From Desulfurococcaceae archaeon (GTDB lineage Archaea; Thermoproteota; Thermoprotei_A; Sulfolobales; Ignisphaeraceae): DNA of 64,000 nucleotides. The notes beneath the pieces were generated by a model. The model was given only the letters and a program-made list of their open reading frames with translations, was not told the origin of the DNA and ran no database searches. Position numbers and translations under genes: made by a program. How positions within the stretch are numbered: position 1 is the first letter of the stretch; every line of letters begins with the position of its first letter. The stretch covers positions 1 to 64,000 of the forward strand of contig JAJHRF010000004.1 in the NCBI GenBank assembly GCA_020832925.1, given 5' to 3'. Below, in pieces: positions 55,452 to 63,921 of the stretch.

Positions 55452-56591
55452 ATGTATAAAGCTATTTCCAAAACTTTAGCTGCGGTAATAATAGCTATAG
55501 TCGTCATCGCTATAGTTGCTGGTGTAGTTGTATACATGTACTATCTAACTCCGCGAGCTCCAACTAAATTAGTGTTCGTTGTCATTGGTAAATCTGTTCA
55601 CCCATATTGGAGTGTTGTTGAAGCAGGTGTTAAGAAAGCTGGTCAAGAACTAGGTGTTGAAGCTATATTCTGGGTTCCTACAAAAGAGGATGTACCTGCA
55701 CAGCTTAGCACTATGGATTCTTATATTGCTCAAAAAGTAGCTGGAATCGCTATAGCGCCTTCTGATCCGGGTGCTGCAACTCCTTATATTAATAAAGGTC
55801 TTCAGCAAGGTATACCTGTAATCACTATAGATACTGATGCTCCTCAAAGCAATAGACTTGTATACCTAGGTACAGGTAACTATAAAGCTGGGTGGCTAGC
55901 TGGTTTAGTTGCATGGCAACTAGCGAAAGAGAAAGGATATATAAAACCTGGTGCAACAATTAAAATAGCTATGTTGACAGGTTCTCTAACAGCTATGAAT
56001 TCTCTAGAGAGAATGGCTGGATTTAGAGACGCTATAATGAACTGTTCTGTAAAAGACCCGGATATCAAGGGTAACATAAACATAGTATGGCTTGGGCCAT
56101 ACAATGATCAAGAAGATCCAGTACAAGCCTATAACTTAGCTCTTTCAGCACTTCAAGCACACCCAGACCTGACAATAGCATTCGGAGTCTATGCCTACGA
56201 TGGACCTGCATGGGCAAAAGCTCTTAAAGCAGCAGGGTTCCCACCAGGTAAAGTTATACTCGTAGAATTCGACGTAACATCAGATAACGTACCACCGTTA
56301 GTAGAAGGATATGCACAAGTAACTGTAGGTCAGAGACAGTACTTCATGGGTTACTACGGAGTTAAACTACTCTACAACATGACTAAGTACGGTGTTGAAC
56401 AAGCATTAAAACAATTCATACCTGGTTATCCAAATAACAGAATCTATGATACAGGTGTAGACTTGGTATCAACTAAACACATGGAGTTTACAGCACCTAC
56501 AGGAGAAAAAATCGTAGTACTATCACTAGATGAATATAAAGCATTAGCACAGAAACTAGGAATAGACCCATCACTACTAGGTCTAAGTTAA
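55452..56591 (+). CDS. CUT2-type sugar-binding protein (RbsB-like)
   Basis: 379 residues. An N-terminal hydrophobic span (AVIIAIVVIAIVAGVVVYMY) anchors it, then a periplasmic-binding type 1 domain with GKSVHPYWSVVEAGVKKAGQ, IAPSDPGAATPYINKG and VITIDTDAPQSNR, which are sugar-ring contacts of the ribose/galactose group. The sugar is unknown. TTGGGGGTAAAAA gives a strong ribosome site. Last gene of the transporter. Confidence 0.9.
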   Translation: MYKAISKTLAAVIIAIVVIAIVAGVVVYMYYLTPRAPTKLVFVVIGKSVHPYWSVVEAGVKKAGQELGVEAIFWVPTKEDVPAQLSTMDSYIAQKVAGIAIAPSDPGAATPYINKGLQQGIPVITIDTDAPQSNRLVYLGTGNYKAGWLAGLVAWQLAKEKGYIKPGATIKIAMLTGSLTAMNSLERMAGFRDAIMNCSVKDPDIKGNINIVWLGPYNDQEDPVQAYNLALSALQAHPDLTIAFGVYAYDGPAWAKALKAAGFPPGKVILVEFDVTSDNVPPLVEGYAQVTVGQRQYFMGYYGVKLLYNMTKYGVEQALKQFIPGYPNNRIYDTGVDLVSTKHMEFTAPTGEKIVVLSLDEYKALAQKLGIDPSLLGLS

Positions 56592-56879
56592 ACTTAAATA
56601 AAACTAGTTTTTCATTTTTACCTCAACATATATTATTCTAACATAAATACCTAAGATCTAGATACTCATTGAGATGAATACCTGAATTCATTCAGAATAA
56701 GATTAGAATAGAAAATGAGGATATATAAAGATATGAATATCTCTTAATATGTTTTAATAGGCTTTGTATTTCCATTATATACCATGCTGTTTTACATCTC
56801 GATACTGTGTATATTATCTCGTAGTTTTAGCTATATCCATATGTTAAACAAAGCCTAGGTGTTCTAGCCCTCGGTACTC

Positions 56880-56906
56880 TAACCCTCATCCCAATAGTCA
56901 GGGTTA
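56880..56906. repeat. 7-bp inverted repeat in an orphan GC-rich patch
   Basis: TAACCCT (56880-56886) and AGGGTTA (56900-56906) form a perfect stem over 13 bases, within a GC-rich patch (about 56855-56945) in otherwise AT-rich spacer. No gene is seen in 56592-57152, and an 14-base palindrome-like CTGAATTCATTCAG lies at 56682-56695. Confidence 0.35.
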
Positions 56907-57152
56907 GCAAACCCTCCTCACCTGAAGACATGTCTAGTAAACCTTGTACCTAGCTATATTAACTTTTCTAAAGCAATTGAGGTACTTCAGCTTTACTAAC
57001 TGATCACCAAAAAGGAAAAAACCTTATAAGCTTTCTCTCCATTCCCCACCATAAATAGTGAGGCTTTCAGCTATAAACGAAATTATGCTTTGCCTTACCT
57101 GAGTTAAGCCTATATAGCTGGGTTTAGCTTACAGTACCTGGGCTTACCGTAT

Positions 57153-57410
57153 ATGGAGTCTAAGCTTGTGTTTGAGGTTAAGGTATCCAGGAAGAGGCTT
57201 ATAGCTATACCTAAGGCTGTTGCTGAGAAACTTGGTATTGTTGAGGGTATGAAGCTAAAGCTGTATGTGGAGGGGGATAGAATTGTTTTAGAACCTGTGA
57301 GAGACGCACTATGGTTCGCTATCTACGGACCAAAAGTTGCTCGTATAACTTTTGAAGAGGTTGAGGAGGAGAGTATTCGTGAGCAGGAAAGACTTGCAGA
57401 TACTTCTTGA
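57153..57410 (+). CDS. VapB antitoxin, AbrB/SpoVT type
   Basis: 85 residues. VFEVKVSRKRLIAIPKAVAE then KLGIVEGMKLKLYVEGDRIV is the swapped-hairpin AbrB DNA-binding domain; the acidic C-terminal tail (TFEEVEEESIREQERL) would neutralise the toxin. The next gene overlaps its end. The pair likely represses its own promoter. Confidence 0.85.
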   Translation: MESKLVFEVKVSRKRLIAIPKAVAEKLGIVEGMKLKLYVEGDRIVLEPVRDALWFAIYGPKVARITFEEVEEESIREQERLADTS

Positions 57411-57807
57411 CACATCATTTATCCTACCATTCCTAGGAATAGATGTTGGAGAGGTTATAGCTGGTGTTCTGCACAGGCTTAGAGATTACGAGCTATACTA
57501 TAGCGAATTAAGCTTGCTAGAAGCTTTGTGGAAGATTGTGAAAGTCGTAAGCTTTGACAAGCTAGATATTGTTTTAGAGGGTCTCACCCTTATTAGGGGA
57601 GATCTTAGATTAGCTCAAGTAGATGAGAAGGCAGTTAGAACAGCATTAGAGCTCTATAGGCTTGGTCACAGAGATCTCATAGACAATCTACTGTACGGGA
57701 TATCGCTTTCGCAGAACCTGAAGTTCTTAACAATTGATAGAGAATTAGTAAGCTTTGTAAAGAGCAATAACTATCCAGACACCTTTATTTCTCCAATAGA
57801 GCTCTGA
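57379..57807 (+). CDS. VapC toxin, PIN-domain ribonuclease
   Basis: About 142 residues. LLDTSFILPFLG, LSLLEALW and HRDLIDNLLYG provide the acidic PIN residues (D, E, D), with FLTIDREL near the end. PIN toxins cut RNA, often tRNA or rRNA. GTG at 57379 starts within the antitoxin gene (32-base overlap); a TTG at 57352 is also possible. Confidence 0.85.
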   Translation: MSRKDLQILLDTSFILPFLGIDVGEVIAGVLHRLRDYELYYSELSLLEALWKIVKVVSFDKLDIVLEGLTLIRGDLRLAQVDEKAVRTALELYRLGHRDLIDNLLYGISLSQNLKFLTIDRELVSFVKSNNYPDTFISPIEL

Positions 57808-58135
57808 AGAGCTACAATATCTAGCTATAGCGTTTTCAATCCTCAGCATAATCTTTTCAATAATCCTAATAATTTACTTGTAATTAACTCATTTTCTGGG
57901 TATGAAGCAGTTTTGAGGATAAATATCTTTGTGTTAATTGGAGAGGTTTTGAGGATAGAATTGATGTTTGTTGCTAAGCAGATAACTTTGTAGTGTTGCG
58001 GGATATTCATTACTTATTAGCAAGGATATCTAATCATCTTAGAGTGGAGATTATGTTTACTACGGATTAAAGGTGTAGTGTTTACCGTGCTTGTTTCTTC
58101 TCCTTTAATCTAGTCATGTTGTAAAGGTATGGTAT

Positions 58136-58420
58136 TCTTATCTCATTAGCTTTCTCTGACGGTTCGGATATCGCTACCGTTTCTCGGTAGATAGCGGTTC
58201 ATTGCCCTTCATCTTCATTGATTTCAGGCTCCCCACTATCTACTTCTCAACGGTCTCCCCAAGCCCCCTCACCGCAGAAGCTCAGCCTCTGTCACCAGAG
58301 GCTTCAAAGCTCTGCGGATCTCGGAAACCCGGGGTCACTAACCAAACTTATAAACAACAGCTGCTTATAAACTCAACTCCAGGTCTTCTTAAACATCAAT
58401 GAAAATAAGTGCTGCAAATA
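58136..58420 (-). other. GC-rich structured remnant, possibly the end of a TnpB-type element
   Basis: On the minus strand, open frames give VTPGFRDPQSFEASGDRG and SAVRGLGETVEK with stops between, like the Ala/Gly/Ser-rich end of an IS605-type TnpB. Two hairpins are present: 58272-58317 (CCGCAG/CTGCGG outer stem and 8-bp AGCCTCTG/CAGAGGCT inner stem, loop TCAC) and 58174-58190 (CTACCG/CGGTAG). TnpB elements carry a guide RNA at this end. No intact transposase is nearby. In 57808-58615 nothing else was recognised. Confidence 0.35.
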
Positions 58421-58615
58421 ATTATGAAGACCGAAACAGCCCCAAAAATCAATAGGGTTATCAACATAGCTTTAGATATTAGCGGAGGTTTTTGCGAAGA
58501 TCTCTGCAGGAACTGGGAGGTGGAATATTTTCGTTGTTTTATTATCTATCAATTCTAGGTATTAATTTCTCTACGGTAGTATTGCTAGAGCAAGTCTATT
58601 CTTTAATTTAATTCT

Positions 58616-59311
58616 TTATTCAGGGCATTGATATCTATAGCTATACTTTACATCCCCTATGTTTATCCCTACTTTCTTCGCTAACGATATTATTATCCTC
58701 GCCATCAATACACCTGCCATGATCATAGCTGATTCACAGTCTAGATAGTTGGTAACGCTTTTATCGTATAGGATGGATATAGATGGTGGTATACTTTCTT
58801 CTCCTAGCCATATAGCTAAAACTATAGGAACTCTTGGAAGTGTATATATTTTTACAGCTATATCTCCTATATCGACTTTCTGAGGATTGAAAGGTTCAGC
58901 AGCTTTAAGTAATAGCTCTGGATTTAATGAGAATACCGATTGTGTAAGCTTCGTTATAGCCTCTAGATTCTCTTTAGTCATTGGGCAATGTATAGCTGGG
59001 CATATCTGCGAAGGTGTAACAAGCTCTCCTAATTCCCCTATATCCTCCTTAGCCTGAGCATATGTGTATAGAACATAGTATAATCCATACCTCTCCCTCT
59101 CGGTCAAAAACCTCTCTAAAACCTCATCATAAACCTCACCTGTATCTATATCAAGCCTAAGCCTGAAGAAGTTTAAAACATTCCCTTTACCGAAACCAAG
59201 TCTACCAGGAAGAGACTTTATAACATTCTTAACCCTATCCCATCCCCAGACCTCTCTCCACCAAGCACTTACACCAAAACTCAAAAACCTCACCGCAAAA
59301 AACATACTCAC
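58616..59311 (-). CDS. DUF3786-type protein
   Basis: 231 residues. Residues from about 145 (KVDIGDIAVKIYTLPRVPIV then LAIWLGEESIPPSISILYD) and DCESAMIMAGVLMARIII match the DUF3786 family pattern of archaea and anaerobic bacteria; cysteines (ICPAIHCP) lie in the middle. Biochemical role unknown. Stands alone. Confidence 0.65.
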   Translation of the reverse strand: MSMFFAVRFLSFGVSAWWREVWGWDRVKNVIKSLPGRLGFGKGNVLNFFRLRLDIDTGEVYDEVLERFLTERERYGLYYVLYTYAQAKEDIGELGELVTPSQICPAIHCPMTKENLEAITKLTQSVFSLNPELLLKAAEPFNPQKVDIGDIAVKIYTLPRVPIVLAIWLGEESIPPSISILYDKSVTNYLDCESAMIMAGVLMARIIISLAKKVGINIGDVKYSYRYQCPE

Positions 59312-59423
59312 AGCAGTATATAAATCGTGTTGCAGAACTATCTTATCTGAAATCTAGGGATATAGAGATCTGTTAAAATCTTGAACTATACTTATAGTTT
59401 AAGCTAGGAACAGGAACTGCGAT

Positions 59424-59472
59424 GTGATGAAGGCTATTGGTTCTGATAAGTGATGATACGGCGGAGAACTGA
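59424..59472 (+). ncRNA. C/D box sRNA, candidate 3
   Basis: All four boxes match the consensus and both guides are 12 bases: C GTGATGA (59424-59430), guide AGGCTATTGGTT, D' CTGA (59443-59446), spacer TAA, C' GTGATGA (59450-59456), guide TACGGCGGAGAA, D CTGA (59469-59472). The end stem is weak. It would direct 2'-O-methylation of RNAs reading AACCAATAGCCT and TTCTCCGCCGTA; targets not identified. Lies in the spacer between DUF3786 and the isomerase remnant. Confidence 0.78.
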
Positions 59473-59491
59473 TTAAATAGCTATTAGTTTT

Positions 59492-60140
59492 CTACGTTAT
59501 CAATGGTAATAATGTTTCTATACCTATTCTTAGAAAGGTGTCGAGATCTGGTTCTATCCTTGCTTCAATACTTATATACCCGTTATACCCTATTCTTTTG
59601 AGTCTGAACACTATCTTCTCCCAGTCAAGCATACCTAAACCTGGTGCTAATCTATTGCTATCAGCTACATGGACATGAGCTATGTTTTTCCCACCTTTGA
59701 GTATAGCATCGTATACATTTCTTTCCTCAAGCATTGTATGAAATGTATCGAGTAGTATTTTAATGTTTTTGAATTGTTTAATTATTTCTAAAGCTTCATC
59801 TAGTTTATTTATGAGATCTGTCTCATATCTATTCAATGGTTCTAGGAGAAGTATAACACTATTTTCTTCAGCATATCTATCTAGTACTTCAAGAGTCGCT
59901 AAGAATCTTTCCCTAGCTTTTCTACAATCTTCTTCACATCTACCTCTAGCTAAACCTATAACAACTTTGTATGTTTCGAGATATCTTGCAATCTCTATAT
60001 ATTTCTTGAAGAATTCTACAATCGATACCTCCTATCTTAATGCATTACCTCTAGCAATATTTTGTAAATCACTGATATGCCTCCATAAACTTTTCTTAAA
60101 ACTTATAGCGATAATCCCTAGCTTATCTATTGTAGCATTT
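59492..60140 (-). pseudogene. Sugar-phosphate isomerase/epimerase remnant
   Basis: The minus strand encodes the C-terminal half of a xylose-isomerase-like TIM barrel: VILLLEPLNRYETDLI, IKILLDTFHTML, NIAHVHVADSNRLAPGLGML, and IGYNGYISIEAR, with the expected metal-binding Glu, Asp and His residues. Upstream, the reading frame continues to KYIEIARYLETYKVVIGLAR but meets TAG just before EVSIVEFF, and the remaining N-terminal barrel is absent. The family works on keto sugars or inositols; it may once have served the adjacent sugar transporter. Confidence 0.65.
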
Positions 60141-60164
60141 ATTATTAAAGTTCGCTTAGATCTT

Positions 60165-60550
60165 CATCGAGAACAGGGTATGCATAGGTATAGGATAACA
60201 TATTTCCATTCTCATTGAGAAGCTTAACCTTTACTTTCCATCAAATTATGCTTTCTTTCGGAAATAAGCTCAACTACAATTACATCGAAAAATTATTTAG
60301 AAACTCTATATCTATAGGTATTAAAACAATTACAGATTCATCACTTTTAGTACCACCGTTAACTAATACAACTGTAATTCTTGGTATATCTCTATACGAA
60401 ACTCTAACCTTTACTTGAATAACCAAGAACAATACCTGACACTATATACCTTCTGTATCTACCGAGTTTAATCTTCTTATTTTCAAAATCTTAGCTCTGC
60501 CTTCAGTTATAAGTTTAAGTTTCAGTATTAACTCATCATTTACATTTACT
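60165..60550 (-). pseudogene. Decayed gene of unknown function
   Basis: From 60550 downward: VNDELILKLKLITEGRAKIL, stop TAG after SVDTEGI, then VIQVKVRVSYRDIPRITVVL, a shift near 60290 (DVIVVELISERKHNL), and a second shift to VKVKLLNENGNMLSYTYAYP ending at about 60170. Together about 125 residues of a beta-rich protein. Not recognised; lies directly behind the nitrilase gene. Confidence 0.45.
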
Positions 60551-60552
60551 GC

Positions 60553-61356
60553 TTAGCTTTTGACTACCTCTACTCTGCTATACACCTCTGGGATATAGTC
60601 TTTAAGAATTGGTATAGTTTCTCTAGCTTCTTCAACTAAATCTAGATCTATATCTGTTGTTAAGATAACTTCTTCTTTTCTACCTGCTTCAACAACGTAA
60701 TCTCCGTAAGGATCTATTATTGCGGAGTTTCCGCAGTATTTATTATTCGTATCTTTTCCAACTCTATTAGATGCTAGTACATAGATCTGGTTCTCTATAG
60801 CTCTGCTTCTAATAAGTGTTCTCCAAACATCTATTCTTTGACATGGCCATTCAGCTGGTGTAATTAGGATCTTTATACCGTTGAAAACCATTGATCTTAT
60901 CATCTCTGGAAACCTTATATCGTAACATATAGCGAACCCTATCCTCCCAAACTCAGTCTCCAGAACAACAACTTTATCCCCTGAGCTGAAGATCTTGTGC
61001 TCGTTCATGAGTTTGAATAAGTGTATCTTCCTATATACACCAGCTACACCTCTAGGTGTTATCAAAGGTATAGAGTTATAGATTTTACCACTGTTTTCCT
61101 CAGGTATTGAACCGAAGATATAGATACCGTAGTCTCTAGCTATCTTACTTAGAATAGCTACCGTAACACCTTTAAACACATCTTCAGCTAAACTATCTAT
61201 ATTAGGTGCGTAACCTGTTAACCATAGCTCAGGTAGAACAACTACTTTAGAACCTCTTCTAGCAACCTCTATAACAAATTCTACAACTCTATCCCTATTA
61301 ACATCAGCTCTACCTAACACAATATCTAGCTGAACAACAGATACCCTAATCCTCAA
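60553..61356 (-). CDS. Carbon-nitrogen hydrolase (nitrilase superfamily)
   Basis: 267 residues. The catalytic triad is E43 (VLPELWLTGY), K110 (VYRKIHLF) and C144 (FAICYDIRFPE). The proteins hydrolyse amides such as omega-amides of 2-oxoacids or N-carbamoyl compounds. The IRFPE and ITPAEWP segments resemble the Nit2/omega-amidase and hyperthermophile nitrilase branch. Single gene. Confidence 0.9.
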   Translation of the reverse strand: MRIRVSVVQLDIVLGRADVNRDRVVEFVIEVARRGSKVVVLPELWLTGYAPNIDSLAEDVFKGVTVAILSKIARDYGIYIFGSIPEENSGKIYNSIPLITPRGVAGVYRKIHLFKLMNEHKIFSSGDKVVVLETEFGRIGFAICYDIRFPEMIRSMVFNGIKILITPAEWPCQRIDVWRTLIRSRAIENQIYVLASNRVGKDTNNKYCGNSAIIDPYGDYVVEAGRKEEVILTTDIDLDLVEEARETIPILKDYIPEVYSRVEVVKS

Positions 61357-61496
61357 AACACCACCCTAAACATATTTCAAAAAGAAACATATCTAAACAC
61401 CTAGCTATTTAGCTTAGATGTAACATCAGCAAGATAAACTTTCCTACTACAGCTATGTTGAAGAACATTAAAAACCTCTTAGAACTAGAACTTCTC

Positions 61497-61555
61497 TGGG
61501 ATGATGCGCATCCCGGTTTCAGTTGATCTATGATAGAGAGTTACCCTCCTGACCA
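61497..61555 (+). ncRNA. C/D box sRNA, candidate 4
   Basis: C ATGATGC (61501-61507), 15-base guide, D' TTGA (61523-61526), spacer TCT, C' ATGATAG (61530-61536), 12-base guide AGAGTTACCCTC (61537-61548), D CTGA (61549-61552). TGG (61497-61499) and CCA (61553-61555) close a short stem. The boxes are a little less exact than in candidate 3. Confidence 0.55.
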
Positions 61556-61577
61556 AACACCTCTAAGCAATGGATGA

Positions 61578-61624
61578 TCAAAAACTTTAACTCATTATCT
61601 ATCAGCAACTAGTCTGTTCATCAT
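61578..61624 (-). ncRNA. C/D box sRNA, candidate 6, minus strand, weaker
   Basis: Minus strand: C ATGATGA (61624-61618), 12-base guide ACAGACTAGTTG, D' CTGA (61605-61602), spacer TAG, C' ATAATGA (61598-61592), 10-base guide, D TTGA (61581-61578). The first half is exact, the second half degenerate, and no end stem is seen. It faces candidate 4. Confidence 0.35.
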
Positions 61625-61714
61625 CTACAAGCTTCAATATGTAGAGGAAAAGCTCTAGCAAAATAAGTATCTCTAACTGTCTATGAATAACTTTAAACAT
61701 TTCCTCCCTTCCTT

Positions 61715-61980
61715 TCCCCCTCGCTGGTCTCACTCTCTACCAAGGAAGTTCTTAGGGTGTGATTATGTATACCCGCATATGTCTTGGAAACCTTTAACCA
61801 AGTATTCATAGCTTTAACAGGATCTCTACCAGAGTTTTTCCTTCTTCAAGAAATCTTAGAGCTAAATCAAGATGCTTCTCAGCCTCACTACCTAAGGATC
61901 TGTGAAACTCAGCACTATCTATAAACATTTTTAGACACAAACCATGGTTATGTGTACCTCTCCTAATATCCTCATATACT
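61715..61980 (-). pseudogene. PaREP1-family gene remnant
   Basis: Minus strand from 61978: YEDIRRGTHNHGLCLKMFID then SAEFHRSLGSEAEKHLDLAL and RFLEEGKT, a frame shift near 61840, then GRDPVKAMNTWLKVSKTYAG. This is the PaREP1 (PF05942) pattern, helical HEPN-like proteins repeated in crenarchaeal genomes. It has no start codon and a frame shift. In 61357-62151 only this and the sRNA candidates are seen. Confidence 0.6.
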
Positions 61981-62151
61981 TAAAATGATCATAAGGTTTG
62001 AAGTATTACTTAAATTGTCTGCAATAATGTTGATTGATGATTTCAAAACCCTCGGTATCTAAGGTGATTGAGTGTTTCAGAGTTAATGTTTAAAAGCTAA
62101 GTTTATAAAATCTAAGTTTTTGAGCGTCTGGGGATAAAAGGTGGTTAGATC

Positions 62152-63039
62152 TTGAACAGAGATCGGGTTGCTATATACATGTTTATAGTTTTGATTATTC
62201 TTATTCCTTTAATACTCTATATAAGTATTGCGAATTTCTATCGGTATAGAGTAGAAGGATCATCGATAACTACTTCTACAACATCTACGTTATACACCTA
62301 TACCTCTACTACTGATATCGGTAACCAAGTTAATACTGATACATCTGCTGAAGGGTTTAAGCTTAGGGTTATCTATGTTGTTCTACCTTTGAAGAATTTT
62401 ACGAAATTTCATAACCTAGTTAAAGCTAATGCTATACTTGTTGCTCCATGCTATGTAGAGGAGGTGTTTGATCTACCTAGGGTTATCCCGAGGAAGTTTA
62501 AACCATCGTTATATCCATCACTTAGAGCTGTTCTACTTGAACCAGATATTGGTGATGGGTATCTAGGAGAAGAAGACTACATAATAATTAACTTGCCGAT
62601 ACTTGAGAAACCTAGTCATAATATAACTAGTAGATGTGAATGGCATGAACTTGTATACAGAATGGGATTTCTCTACAGATACTTAGTAACTCTTAAACCA
62701 GAGTTAAAGATATTCACAGATAGAGGTATTGAGGTTCTCAACACCTCTATAATAATAGCCATATACTATACGTATAGCAAACCCCTCATAGGCTCTGGTA
62801 TACCATTCGATGTACAGCAAACATTATCTATAGGGGATGCTGTTGGATTGGAAAGACCTTCAGAACCATTAGCTGTGAAAATAGAGTACAACTCTATAGA
62901 AGAGATAGAGAGTAAATCTATAGAAGCATGGAGAAAAGCTGAAAAAGCTTCAGAAACATGGAATAACTGGCTTAATGAACTTCACAAAAAATTAGAGGAG
63001 CTAGAACTCGATAAATACATAGCTATCCTCAATGGATAG
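62152..63039 (+). CDS. Membrane-anchored extracellular protein of unknown function
   Basis: 295 residues, TTG start. An N-terminal span (YMFIVLIILIPLILYISIAN) precedes a Thr/Ser-rich linker (SSITTSTTSTLYTYTSTTD) and a soluble domain of about 230 residues, exposed outside, with several N-x-S/T sites. A C-terminal helix is Glu/Lys-rich. The fold is not recognised. Confidence 0.65.
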   Translation: MNRDRVAIYMFIVLIILIPLILYISIANFYRYRVEGSSITTSTTSTLYTYTSTTDIGNQVNTDTSAEGFKLRVIYVVLPLKNFTKFHNLVKANAILVAPCYVEEVFDLPRVIPRKFKPSLYPSLRAVLLEPDIGDGYLGEEDYIIINLPILEKPSHNITSRCEWHELVYRMGFLYRYLVTLKPELKIFTDRGIEVLNTSIIIAIYYTYSKPLIGSGIPFDVQQTLSIGDAVGLERPSEPLAVKIEYNSIEEIESKSIEAWRKAEKASETWNNWLNELHKKLEELELDKYIAILNG

Positions 63040-63155
63040 ACAGCAACTATAATCTTTATCTATAAAGATAGAGTTGATATGGAGAGCTGTGGTTAAGATA
63101 GTGGTAGATGTGGGGATGTTGTTTAACAAATAAGTGATTTTATATTGTTTAGATC

Positions 63156-63884
63156 CTAGTCAAGGTCTTGGTGTTTATAGCATTCTAGTTCAACAGGTAT
63201 ATCCGGGTTCTCCAAAACTATCTTCTTCCTGTAGGGGTCTAGGTAGATACCTATTGCTTTAAATTTAACGCCTTTCTCTTGAGCATATCTAGCTATAACA
63301 CCTATCTCTCTATCTTCTTCGCAGTAGAGTTGGAATTTCTTAATGTTAGGTAATGCACATATAAATACTACGAGAGATTCATAGCCATGTTTTGTTGCTT
63401 TATCTGCAAGTAGTTTTAGATGTTGTCTACCTCTAGATGTTGGAGCATCAGGATACCCAGCTATATCGCTTGGTAATCTAAGTACTGCACTCTTAATCTC
63501 TACCAATACATAGCTACCTCTACCTATCAACAGGTAGTCGAGGATTTTCCCATCAACTCTAGGATATCTTCTAGAAATTCTGAACCCTTGTAGCCATGGT
63601 AGAAGATCTCTATCGATAAGAACTGCGAACACATCTTCATGTATCTTCGTATCGACGATAGCTGCATAATCACAATCTTTCACACCTAAAAGTTTATAAC
63701 TATGTTTTCTACCCCTACCCTCTACCTTGGTTAGATAACCAATGTTACCAGGTTTCATAAATTGTAGAAGTCTACCGCTATTACCTAGATAAACCTGTAC
63801 CTCTACGTTGTTTATCTCGACAATCACTGTGAACCTCGATATTCTTCTCAAGATTCTACACTCGATAAGCTCATCGATATCCAT
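63156..63884 (-). CDS. sfsA: SfsA-family nuclease
   Basis: 242 residues. The N-terminal OB fold (FTVIVEINNVEVQVYLGNSG) is followed by a restriction-nuclease-like core with YVLVEIKSAVLRL (catalytic E-x-K) and GYPDAPTSRGRQHLKLL, the SfsA signature. Bacterial members bind or cut DNA/RNA. The full family length is present. Its 5' side lies near the end of a partial gene. Confidence 0.88.
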   Translation of the reverse strand: MDIDELIECRILRRISRFTVIVEINNVEVQVYLGNSGRLLQFMKPGNIGYLTKVEGRGRKHSYKLLGVKDCDYAAIVDTKIHEDVFAVLIDRDLLPWLQGFRISRRYPRVDGKILDYLLIGRGSYVLVEIKSAVLRLPSDIAGYPDAPTSRGRQHLKLLADKATKHGYESLVVFICALPNIKKFQLYCEEDREIGVIARYAQEKGVKFKAIGIYLDPYRKKIVLENPDIPVELECYKHQDLD

Positions 63885-63921
63885 AATATCTATAGACGTG
63901 GAGAACCACCTTGTTATACCC

